DNA of 33,148 bases from NCBI GenBank assembly GCA_020849295.1, contig JADLGN010000009.1:115705-148852 (forward strand). The letters are read 5' to 3'. This DNA comes from Bacteroidia bacterium. Its GTDB lineage: Bacteria; Bacteroidota; Bacteroidia; NS11-12g; UBA9320. The notes under the pieces were generated by a model that worked only from the letters and a program-made list of their open reading frames with translations, made no database searches and was not told where the DNA came from. Below are positions 15,520 through 22,800 of this stretch, piece after piece. Each line of letters begins with the position of its first letter. Positions within the stretch are counted from its first letter, which is position 1. Both the position numbers and the translations under genes were made by a program.

Positions 15520-17538
15520 TTATTTATTTACAAAATTTGCTTTTGCTCTTGGACCATTTGTTTTAAAATTTTCAAGTCCAATTTTCATATCTTGTGTATT
15601 CAAACATTCTCCAAACATTCTCGATTCATAATCCAATCCTTGTTCGAGAGTCAATTTCGCCCCTTCATAAATTGAATTAATCATAATCTCATCAATTTTT
15701 TTGCTCAAATGTCCTATTTCAATATTTTCGGGAGTTTCTCCTTTATAAAACTGTTCTTTTGATATTGACTTTACTTTTATTTCACCTTCAGCTATTTTTT
15801 TAGCTAATTCTATTGCTTCATCAATTAAATTTTCGTCTGCTTCTTTGTAAATATACCCAAGTTCTAAGGCTTCTTTTGAAGATACATTTCTTGCGCTTCT
15901 TAATATTTCGGCAGCTTTGTTTATTCCTATGAGTCGCGGCAATCTTTGTGTTCCGCCTGCTCCGGGTATAAAACCAAGGTTTACTTCCGGCTGGCACATT
16001 AATATAGGCAATCCTTTCTTTGCAATTCTTGCAGTACAACTCATTGCAAGTTCATTTCCCCCTCCAAATGCAAATCCATTCAAAGCACAAACAACAGGTT
16101 TCGGATAATTTTCAATATAGTTTAGTACCGCTTGAAATGTATGAGAATTATTATATCCTTCTTCGGGTGTTTTTAATGAAGAAAGCATATTCAAATCAGC
16201 CCCGGATACAAATGCCTTAACACCAAAAGCAGTAATAACTACAGATTTAACATTCGAATTATTTTTTTCACTTTCAAGAGCACCTTTTATTTGTTCGAGT
16301 ACTTCAAGATTAAGTGCATTTAACACTTTTGGTCGTCTTATTGTAACTACCAGAACATTGCTTTTTATTTCGGTTTTTATGTCAGACAATTTCCAGCCAC
16401 CTTCTGTATTGGCTTTGTTTAATATTTCAGGAAATTTAAAATCTGGATTATTAAAACAATAGCTTTTTACCCAGTCGTAAACATATCCAATCCCTATACT
16501 GTTCATAAATGCAAATGGGGGTTTTATCACAAGTGAAAGTTCGCAAGCCATATTCAAATCATCAATATCTACTATGCCTGTGTCAAGTATAAATGAAGTC
16601 AGTGCAAAATATGAGCTTTGAAATTCTTTTATTAATACACTCTCTTTTTCGCTTGATATAGTTACAATTTCTCCTCTTTGTGCTGTATCCCATTTTTCTT
16701 TATTTGCAGTTTTTTCTTTAAGAATTTCGGGAGTTTTGAACCATGGTAAAACCAGTTTTCCCATTTCATCAAGACCATGTGCTGTTATAGGGTTTCCTCC
16801 TGTAAGATTTAATGCTGTAAATGGACCTACTCCCAAACCAAGTGCTTTAACTGCGGCGGCATCAATTTCTTTAACTGTTCCCATTTCTTTTTCGAGACAC
16901 CTGATTGCCGTTTGGCAAATTCCCTCAAAAATTGGATCAATTGCATATCCATAAGAACTCTTCACTTTAATAGGAACTTTGCCAATATTTTCATAAAATT
17001 TCAATAGATTTTCTACTAATGAATTATTTGTATCTGCACCTGGCACAATTTCAACTACCGGATTTATTTCTGCAGGAAAAAAGTAATGTGCAACCAGACA
17101 ACGGCTTTTTTTGCTAATATTTCTAAAAATAACCTCCGGCTGCATGTGTGATGAGTTTGACAGATAAATACAATTGTCATCGGTCAATGACTCTACCTGT
17201 CTAAAAATTTTATCCTTTATATTTTCATCTTCGGTTGCAGCTTCAATTACAAGTTCTGAACCTTTTACATTTTGATAATCTTCAGAAAAATTAAGTGATT
17301 CTTTCATTTTATCTGCCTGAGGCACTTTGAATGCTCCTGTTTCTAAACCTTTTTGAATTTTTTTAAAAACTCTTCCTTGGGCATTTTCTAATGCTGTGGG
17401 TGAAATATCTATAACATTTATTTTTACATTGTATGGTGAAAGTGCTTTTGCAAAATGAAGTGCTATATCAGGACCTATTTGTCCGGCTCCTATTACTGAT
17501 ATTTTTGAAATATTTATATTGTATAAGTTATATGACAT
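15520..17538 (-). CDS. 3-Hydroxyacyl-CoA dehydrogenase / enoyl-CoA hydratase fusion protein
   Basis: This 672-aa bifunctional beta-oxidation enzyme has its domains in reversed order compared with FadB. Residues 1-~380 are the NAD-dependent dehydrogenase: dinucleotide motif VIGAGQIGPDIA (15-26), the Ser/Asn segment LSNSSHMQ (126-133), and catalytic His151 in AHYFFPAEINP. Residues ~385-672 are a crotonase: RPKVLNALN, NGFAFGGGNELAMS with Glu496, and QPEVNLGFIPGAGGTQRLPR with Glu518, so both catalytic glutamates are present. Archaeal crotonyl-CoA hydratase/3-hydroxybutyryl-CoA dehydrogenases share this domain order. It would hydrate and then oxidise a cinnamoyl-CoA-type intermediate to the 3-oxoacyl-CoA for the thiolase downstream. 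It is the first gene of the operon; a TAnnTTTG element lies 20 nt upstream of its ATG. Confidence 0.92.
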   Translation of the reverse strand: MSYNLYNINISKISVIGAGQIGPDIALHFAKALSPYNVKINVIDISPTALENAQGRVFKKIQKGLETGAFKVPQADKMKESLNFSEDYQNVKGSELVIEAATEDENIKDKIFRQVESLTDDNCIYLSNSSHMQPEVIFRNISKKSRCLVAHYFFPAEINPVVEIVPGADTNNSLVENLLKFYENIGKVPIKVKSSYGYAIDPIFEGICQTAIRCLEKEMGTVKEIDAAAVKALGLGVGPFTALNLTGGNPITAHGLDEMGKLVLPWFKTPEILKEKTANKEKWDTAQRGEIVTISSEKESVLIKEFQSSYFALTSFILDTGIVDIDDLNMACELSLVIKPPFAFMNSIGIGYVYDWVKSYCFNNPDFKFPEILNKANTEGGWKLSDIKTEIKSNVLVVTIRRPKVLNALNLEVLEQIKGALESEKNNSNVKSVVITAFGVKAFVSGADLNMLSSLKTPEEGYNNSHTFQAVLNYIENYPKPVVCALNGFAFGGGNELAMSCTARIAKKGLPILMCQPEVNLGFIPGAGGTQRLPRLIGINKAAEILRSARNVSSKEALELGYIYKEADENLIDEAIELAKKIAEGEIKVKSISKEQFYKGETPENIEIGHLSKKIDEIMINSIYEGAKLTLEQGLDYESRMFGECLNTQDMKIGLENFKTNGPRAKANFVNK

Positions 17539-17557
17539 GTTATATTTTACTTGCGAA

Positions 17558-17565
17558 CAAAAGTA
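17558..17565 (-). promoter_or_regulatory. Candidate Bacteroidota -7 promoter element for the catabolic operon
   Basis: The minus strand reads TACTTTTG, an exact match to the Bacteroidota -7 consensus TAnnTTTG. It lies 20 nt upstream of the ATG of the first operon gene in the short divergent spacer (17539-17686). No clear TTTG -33 box is seen at the usual spacing, so the promoter is only partly supported. I see no obvious operator. Confidence 0.45.
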
Positions 17566-17653
17566 TTTTTACTCATATATAATCTTTATGATAAATGTCA
17601 TGTGTATTTAAAAATTATTATATGGCAAATAGCAGCAAATGTTAAAATACAGT

Positions 17654-17661
17654 TATTTTTG
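17654..17661 (+). promoter_or_regulatory. Candidate -7 promoter element for the lipoprotein esterase
   Basis: TATTTTTG matches TAnnTTTG and lies 25 nt before the ATG at 17687. Its position, downstream of an earlier in-frame ATG at 17639, supports the later start. The -33 box is not clear. Confidence 0.4.
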
Positions 17662-17686
17662 TATTAATACTTTTCATCATTTTAAA

Positions 17687-18565
17687 ATGATAAAACATAT
17701 ATTAAAGTTAATTTTTTTAATACAAATAATTTTACTGATTTCTTGTACCAAAGAGTCATCAAACAATTTAGACAATTCAACAGGTTCAAGTAATTTGAAA
17801 GATTCTACAATTTTGAATGTGTCCTATGGTATAGATTCACAACAAACTTTTGATATTTATCTCCCAGCAAAACGCGACCTGAACACTCCTGTTATCATAT
17901 CATTACATGGCGGAGCATGGAAAGCAGGTGATAAAAAAGAATTGAATTATTATAACAATTTAATTTTATCAAAATGGAAAAATGTAGCTATAGTAAATTT
18001 GAATTATAGACTGGCAAGCAATGCTAAAAAAATACACCACAATGAAATAATAGAAGACATTGACTCTGTAGTAAAATTTGTAATTCGCAATAATTCCAAA
18101 TATTATATTTCATCAAAAATAGGAATAATGGGAACAAGTGCCGGCGGTCATTTATCAATGATTTATGCATACAAATACAATAATAATATAAAATGTGTTG
18201 GGAATTTTTTTGGTCCGAGTATCATTAACGATTGGACTTGGTACAACAGTTTCAATATATGGTTAGGTGGATATGTAGGCGATATTATAACTGAGTATGT
18301 AGGTCAAAAATGGGACACAACCGCATATAAAGCCGTAAGTCCTTATTGGAATGTAAGCAGTACAAGCCAGCCTACAATAATTTTTCATGGAAATCTTGAC
18401 CCTATAGTTCCATTAAATCATAGCAAATGGCATTATGCTAAGCTAAAAACATTAGGCGTAAAAACAGAATATTACGAATATATAGCTGCCCACGGATTTG
18501 ATAATACTCAATCAGCAGATGCAATAAATAAGCTAATTGCTTTTTTTAAGATTTATCTAAAGTAA
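17687..18565 (+). CDS. Lipoprotein alpha/beta-hydrolase (esterase/lipase family)
   Basis: The product is a serine esterase of the BD-FAE/carboxylesterase type. It has oxyanion-hole motif SLHGGAWKAGD, nucleophile elbow GTSAGGHLS, acidic residue in FHGNLDPIVP and terminal His in AAHGFDN, a complete catalytic triad. From the ATG at 17687 the protein begins MIKHILKLIFLIQ and runs through a hydrophobic stretch to a lipobox LISC, then a Ser/Asn-rich linker, so it is probably exported and lipid-anchored. An earlier in-frame ATG at 17639 would put 16 odd residues before the signal and lies upstream of the likely promoter. It is transcribed divergently from the catabolic operon. Substrate unknown; no evidence ties it to indole metabolism. 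Confidence 0.85.
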   Translation: MIKHILKLIFLIQIILLISCTKESSNNLDNSTGSSNLKDSTILNVSYGIDSQQTFDIYLPAKRDLNTPVIISLHGGAWKAGDKKELNYYNNLILSKWKNVAIVNLNYRLASNAKKIHHNEIIEDIDSVVKFVIRNNSKYYISSKIGIMGTSAGGHLSMIYAYKYNNNIKCVGNFFGPSIINDWTWYNSFNIWLGGYVGDIITEYVGQKWDTTAYKAVSPYWNVSSTSQPTIIFHGNLDPIVPLNHSKWHYAKLKTLGVKTEYYEYIAAHGFDNTQSADAINKLIAFFKIYLK

Positions 18566-18580
18566 GTAAAATTAAAAAAA

Positions 18581-19426
18581 TCAATAAAATATTTCATTTG
18601 CCAATATCATAGCTTCACTAAGTTTGTCTTTATTTATTCCTGTTTTTATTTCTTTTAAGTCAAAATATTCAAGCATTTTTTCGGTTGGCATATTGCCTAC
18701 AAGATTGTCAGAAGCAAAAGGACACCCGCCAAAACCTTTTAAAGCTCCGTCAAACCGATAGCAACCATTATTTAATGCAGCATCAAGCTTTTCTTGCCAA
18801 TTATGCTGGTGAGTATGAAAATGACAACCATAATTTAATTTAGGAAAATTATCATTTACAGATTTTATTACTTTTGAAATGCTTTCAGTATTTGAAGTTC
18901 CTGCAGTATCAGAAAGTGAAAAATAATTTGCACCAATATTTATTAATTTATCAATCCACTTTAATACAATTTCTTGGTTCCAAGTTTCTCCATAAGGGTT
19001 TCCAAAACACATAGATATGTAAGCAATAAATTTTTTATTTCCTTTTTCACATAAATTTAAAATTTCTGAAACAGTATCTACAGAATCGTTTATTGTAGTG
19101 TTTGTATTTCTTTTCTGAAAAATTTCGGAAATTGAAAATGGAAATCCAATATAAGTTATATTTTTAAAATTAATTGCGTCAGAAGCTCCTCTTTTGTTTG
19201 CTACAATTACTGAAAGTTTAGTATTCTGCGGATTTAATTGCTCAATTACTTCGGCTGTGTCAGCCATTTGAGGAATTATTTTAGGATTAACAAAGCTGCC
19301 ACAATCAATAGTATCAAAGCCAACCTGAAGCAATGAGTTAAGATATTCAACCTTTTTTGAGGTTTTAATAAAATTTGTTAAACCTTGCATTGCATCACGC
19401 GGACATTCAATTATTTTAACTTCCAT
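18581..19426 (-). CDS. Hydroxymethylglutaryl-CoA lyase family protein
   Basis: The 281-aa protein has the HMG-CoA lyase TIM barrel. It shows IIECPRDAMQG (catalytic Arg-Asp), the metal-binding HFHTHQHN and, near the end, GFGGCPFASDNLVGNMPTEKML, with the active-site loop cysteine and the conserved Gly-Asn. The family cleaves HMG-CoA to acetoacetate and acetyl-CoA in leucine degradation. Length is close to typical (~300 aa). It is convergent with the esterase gene (15-nt gap), divergent from the DUF349 gene, and not part of the large operon. A role in leucine catabolism is the default; a retro-aldol role in aryl-CoA degradation cannot be excluded from sequence alone. Confidence 0.88.
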   Translation of the reverse strand: MEVKIIECPRDAMQGLTNFIKTSKKVEYLNSLLQVGFDTIDCGSFVNPKIIPQMADTAEVIEQLNPQNTKLSVIVANKRGASDAINFKNITYIGFPFSISEIFQKRNTNTTINDSVDTVSEILNLCEKGNKKFIAYISMCFGNPYGETWNQEIVLKWIDKLINIGANYFSLSDTAGTSNTESISKVIKSVNDNFPKLNYGCHFHTHQHNWQEKLDAALNNGCYRFDGALKGFGGCPFASDNLVGNMPTEKMLEYFDLKEIKTGINKDKLSEAMILANEIFY

Positions 19427-19448
19427 AAATTTCTTTTGAATATGTGTT

Positions 19449-19456
19449 CAAAATTA
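19449..19456 (-). promoter_or_regulatory. Candidate -7 promoter element for the HMG-CoA lyase gene
   Basis: The minus strand reads TAATTTTG, matching TAnnTTTG, 22 nt before the ATG at 19426. The -33 region is AT-rich without a clear TTTG. Confidence 0.4.
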
Positions 19457-19507
19457 CCAATTTTGCAGTTTAGAAAAATAAAGACACAAAAAATTATAAA
19501 AAAAGTA

Positions 19508-21535
19508 ATGCCAAATAAAGAAAACAACCTCGAGGAAAAGATAAACAACGACGAAATGGTTGTAAGTTCAAATGAAACGAATGAAATACAAAATCATTCT
19601 TCCGAATCTGCTATGTTAGACGATAACAGTATTACAGAAATATCAAATAACGTGGTAACTGAATTGGAAATTGAAAACACAATTGTATCAAACATAGATA
19701 ATACAGAACTTAATAAAGCTGCTGAAACTATTCAAATTTCTGACGAGAAAAATGAATTTGCAGTTGAAGAAGAAGATGAAGACGAAGAAAATAAAATAAT
19801 AGATGAAGAAGAAGCAATTAATACTGATTATTCATCTTACTCGAAATCAGAACTTTTAGATTTAGCATTAAAAGCTTCAAAAATGCTTGCCCCTCGTGAA
19901 GCAATAAAAAAAATCCAGAATATTCGCCCTTTTATTGAATCTAAAATAAAAGAAGAGAGATTAGAACAACTTAATAAATACAAAAGTGAAGGTAACGAAG
20001 AAGAAAATTTTGAATTTATTGAAGACGGTACAAGACAACAATTTTACAACGCATATAAACTTGCGCAAGAATCACGTGCAGAGGAAAGAATAAGAATTGA
20101 ACAAGAAAAATTAAAAAACCTGAATGCTAAAAATGCAATTATTGACCGAATAAAAGAACTTACAGAGATTGACGAAAATGTAAACAGCATTGAGGAAATA
20201 AAAAAACTGCAAAATGAATGGAAAACAATACGTGCAGTACCAAAGCAATATTTACAGGAATTATACGACCGCTATCATATATATCTTGACAAGTTTTATG
20301 ATAATTATGCAATAAATAGAGAACTAAAAGATCTTGACAGGCAAAAAAATCTGGATACAAAAATTGATTTATGCAATAAACTTGAAGCTCTTAAAACAGA
20401 ACCCTCGGCAAAAAGAGTATTTATTTTATTAGCCAAATATCAAGAAGAATTTAAAAATACCGGACCTGTCCCAAAAGAATTTAATGAAGAAATATGGAAC
20501 AGATTCAAAAATACACGAGATGAAATATATAATGACAAAAAAGAACAGTTTGACAAATTGCAGGAAAAACGCAATGAAAATCTTCGTCTTAAAGAAGTAT
20601 TAATTGAAAAAGCCCGAATAATAGCAAACTATATTTCATCAAAACCAAATGAGTGGAAAACCAATGCTGAAGAACTAAACAAATTGATGGACGAATGGAA
20701 AACAATTGGTCAAGTACCAAAATCGCAAAGCGAAAGCAATTGGAATAGTTTTAGGGAACAATTTAGTACGTTTTCAAAAAACCAAAGTGAATATTACAAA
20801 AAACTTAGCCAACAACGTAAAAACATTGTATCAATTAAAGAAGAATTGTGCAATAGAGCTGAATCAATTATGAATAATGAAAACTACGATGAAACTGCCA
20901 AGGAATTTATTTCTCTGCAAGAAGAATGGAAAAAAAGCGGACATTTGCCCGAAGCAAAATCAAATGAACTGTGGCTGCGTTTCAGAGCGGCTTGCGATGT
21001 ATTTTTTAACAGACGACAAGAGCTAATTAATGAAAACAAAAGCAAAGAAACAGAAAACTTAAATTTAAAAAACTCAATTATTGAAGAAATTGAAGGCTTG
21101 CAAACAAATGATGATATTGACAATGCCTTTGTAAAACTGAAAGAACTGCAACAGAAGTGGAATGATATAGGCTTTGTACCTTTTCAGCATAAGAAAAAAA
21201 TTACTGAAAAATATCAATTGGCTTTAGATAAATTATATAAAAAATTTCATAAAAATCGCGAAAATTATAAACAAGCTCATATCAAAGAGCACTACCGCGA
21301 AATAGCCAACAGACCTGACGGACAAAAAAAACTTGGAGACGAAGAAAGAAAAATCAGAGAAAAAATAAAAGGTTTGACGTACGAAATATCTACACTCGAA
21401 AACAATCTTGGATTTTTTTCACGAAGTAAAAATGCAGAAAAACTAATCAGCGACATTGAGAAAAAAATAAAATTACTTGGTGAGCAAGTAGAAAAACTAA
21501 AAAAAGAATTGACTGCACTTAAATCAGCAAAATAA
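19508..21535 (+). CDS. DUF349 repeat protein with acidic N-terminus and coiled coils
   Basis: From the ATG at 19508 the protein is 675 aa. The first ~150 residues are acidic and low in complexity (EEEDEDEENK and similar). After that come five DUF349 units with a W-x-x-x-G/A-x-(V/L)-P core (WKTIRAVP, FKNTGPVP, WKTIGQVP, WKKSGHLP, WNDIGFVP), each followed by helical segments. The last ~100 residues are a Lys/Glu-rich coiled coil. DUF349 proteins are widespread in Bacteroidota, but their function is not settled. In-frame ATGs at 19385 and 19442 are less likely starts: the first overlaps the divergent lyase gene, and both add non-conserved residues. No signal peptide is seen, so it is probably cytoplasmic. 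Confidence 0.88.
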   Translation: MPNKENNLEEKINNDEMVVSSNETNEIQNHSSESAMLDDNSITEISNNVVTELEIENTIVSNIDNTELNKAAETIQISDEKNEFAVEEEDEDEENKIIDEEEAINTDYSSYSKSELLDLALKASKMLAPREAIKKIQNIRPFIESKIKEERLEQLNKYKSEGNEEENFEFIEDGTRQQFYNAYKLAQESRAEERIRIEQEKLKNLNAKNAIIDRIKELTEIDENVNSIEEIKKLQNEWKTIRAVPKQYLQELYDRYHIYLDKFYDNYAINRELKDLDRQKNLDTKIDLCNKLEALKTEPSAKRVFILLAKYQEEFKNTGPVPKEFNEEIWNRFKNTRDEIYNDKKEQFDKLQEKRNENLRLKEVLIEKARIIANYISSKPNEWKTNAEELNKLMDEWKTIGQVPKSQSESNWNSFREQFSTFSKNQSEYYKKLSQQRKNIVSIKEELCNRAESIMNNENYDETAKEFISLQEEWKKSGHLPEAKSNELWLRFRAACDVFFNRRQELINENKSKETENLNLKNSIIEEIEGLQTNDDIDNAFVKLKELQQKWNDIGFVPFQHKKKITEKYQLALDKLYKKFHKNRENYKQAHIKEHYREIANRPDGQKKLGDEERKIREKIKGLTYEISTLENNLGFFSRSKNAEKLISDIEKKIKLLGEQVEKLKKELTALKSAK

Positions 21536-21585
21536 CAAGTTATGTGAAATTTTGCCGACACCCAGCCGACAGTGCTATAGAACAA

Positions 21586-22110
21586 ATGACAACAATGCTG
21601 AACGATACACAACATAAAAAATGGTATGTGCTTCAGACACGACCACGAGTCGAAAAGCAGGTTGGCGGACGGCTGACAGAAAAGCATTTTGAAAACTTTG
21701 TGCCGCTTCAACGACAACTAAGACAATGGCACGACCGCAAAAAATGGGTAGAAATGCCACTTTTCAGTTCATACATTTTCGTGCGGACAGAGGACAAATT
21801 TCGAAGTAAAGTTTTTGAGGTTGGCGGACTTTTAAAATATGTTTCAATTGGCGGACAAATTTGTGTGTTGACAGAGCAGGAAATTGAGCGGGTAAAACGA
21901 CTTTGCAGTTACAGCGGACAGGTAAACATTGAGCAGGGACTTTTAAAAGCGGGTGACGAAATAGAAATTATTGACGGACATTTTGCAGGACTGCATGGAC
22001 AACTGACAACAACACCAACAAACCATAAAATAAAAATTTCAATAGCATCCTTAAACTGTTTTGCGACAGTGGAGCTTGACAAAAATAATGTTAAAAAAAT
22101 AATTTTTTAA
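21586..22110 (+). CDS. NusG-like transcription antitermination protein (UpxY/RfaH type)
   Basis: The protein (~174 aa from this start) has a NusG N-terminal domain: KKWYVLQTRPRVEKQV near residue 10, then PLFSSYIFVRTEDKFR and VFEVGGLLKYVSIGGQ. It ends in a KOW-type domain with LKAGDEIEIIDGHFAGLHGQ. UpxY/RfaH paralogs bind elongating RNA polymerase and let it read through terminators in long, specific operons, often for surface polysaccharide. None is visible in the window, so the target is unknown. ATGs at 21586 and 21595 are both possible. The frame extends up to 21544, but those extra residues lie upstream of the family start. Base usage (many GAC, CGA and GGA codons) differs from the neighbouring DUF349 gene, which suggests separate ancestry. 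Confidence 0.85.
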   Translation: MTTMLNDTQHKKWYVLQTRPRVEKQVGGRLTEKHFENFVPLQRQLRQWHDRKKWVEMPLFSSYIFVRTEDKFRSKVFEVGGLLKYVSIGGQICVLTEQEIERVKRLCSYSGQVNIEQGLLKAGDEIEIIDGHFAGLHGQLTTTPTNHKIKISIASLNCFATVELDKNNVKKIIF

Positions 22111-22240
22111 AATAAAAAGCAATAAATTTGGACACTTAACCATTGGTTAGTAACTACGACTGTTACTGACAATGGCGAAGCCGTAACAACGAGTAACGAT
22201 AGGACACGAAATGATGAGAAAAACAACACATAACGGCAGT

Positions 22241-22351
22241 CTGTCTAAAAACCCAAAACGAACCTTTCGAGAATCGAATAAATAATTTTTTCAAAGATAG
22301 GTGTCTGAGTATTTTATTTAAAAATCGCTTCATTTTTTAGTTTTTAGACAG
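22241..22351. repeat. 12-bp perfect inverted repeat
   Basis: CTGTCTAAAAAC (22241-22252) is the exact reverse complement of GTTTTTAGACAG (22340-22351), with 87 nt between the arms. Flanking bases continue with scattered complementarity. Confidence 0.55.
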
Positions 22352-22455
22352 TTTGACGCCCCGCAGCTTGGCGTTCGTGCGGCTAACGGAGCCTAAAAAC
22401 TTTCTTTGAAGACAAAAGTAACTTGGGAGAAGGAACTTTCCTAACCTAAAAACCA

Positions 22456-22483
22456 GCATTACGCCAAGGTGCTGTTATGCCGC
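22456..22483 (+). repeat. Left copy of a 28-bp element repeated in inverted orientation at 28692-28719
   Basis: The copy reads GCATTACGCC, AAGGTGCT, GTTATGCCGC. The reverse complement of 28692-28719 reads GCATTACGCC, AACACGAT, GTTATGCCGC, so 24 of 28 positions agree and the two 10-bp ends are identical. With one gap, similarity continues a little past the GTTATGCCGC end (CCCTT). The pair brackets the gene island. Confidence 0.65.
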
Positions 22484-22542
22484 CGCCCTTCCTTTGTCCC
22501 CAGAGGGTAATGTATATTTTATTGGCGAACTGGTGCGGTTGG

Positions 22543-22610
22543 GCTGCCATACTTTTTGACAAGCTTTGGATTGTGATTGGATGGTGAGGCTTGGCAATAT
22601 GTATGGCAGC
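22543..22610. repeat. Imperfect hairpin, about 26-bp arms
   Basis: GCTGCCATAC (22543-22552) pairs perfectly with GTATGGCAGC (22601-22610). After a 4-bp poorly matched step, TGACAAGC (22557-22564) pairs, apart from one base, with GCTTGGCA (22589-22596). The result is a long bulged hairpin with a ~24-nt loop. Confidence 0.6.
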
Positions 22611-22754
22611 GAAGCATGGATTTCGAGTAAGTTTCTTTTTACTAAATTTCTTTCAAAATTTTATAATACTGCGAAATACTCTATTGAGTTAAATTGATAC
22701 AAAATTGCTTTTTATTTTATGAAAAGTTAATGTCGTTTTCGGGAAAATTATTAC

Positions 22755-22762
22755 TATTTTTG
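22755..22762 (+). promoter_or_regulatory. Candidate -7 promoter element for the island genes
   Basis: TATTTTTG matches TAnnTTTG, 38 nt before the ATG at 22801. A GTTTTC word lies a little upstream, but the spacing is short for a -33 box, so support is partial. Confidence 0.4.
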
Positions 22763-22800
22763 TTCAGTACCAAGATTACATCATATTTAAAAATATACCC

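Larger units (their letters stand above)
22111..22800 (+). other. 690-bp non-coding tract rich in imperfect palindromes, left flank of the accessory island
   Basis: No convincing gene is present. The stretch 22130-22640 is less AT-rich than its surroundings and carries several inverted repeats, listed separately, plus G/C-rich words such as GCGGCTAACGG and GTTATGCCGC. From ~22640 to 22800 it returns to AT-rich upstream-region composition with a promoter-like element before the 1137-aa gene. The tract resembles the non-coding block at 28515-28885 in composition and shared words. Confidence 0.6.

Noticed and set aside
18581..19426. HMG-CoA lyase as a member of the indole operon
   Set aside because: It is separated by an oppositely oriented gene and has its own promoter-like element; leucine catabolism is the simpler role.
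19385..19507. Earlier ATG starts for the DUF349 gene
   Set aside because: They overlap or crowd the divergent lyase gene and add residues unlike the rest of the protein.
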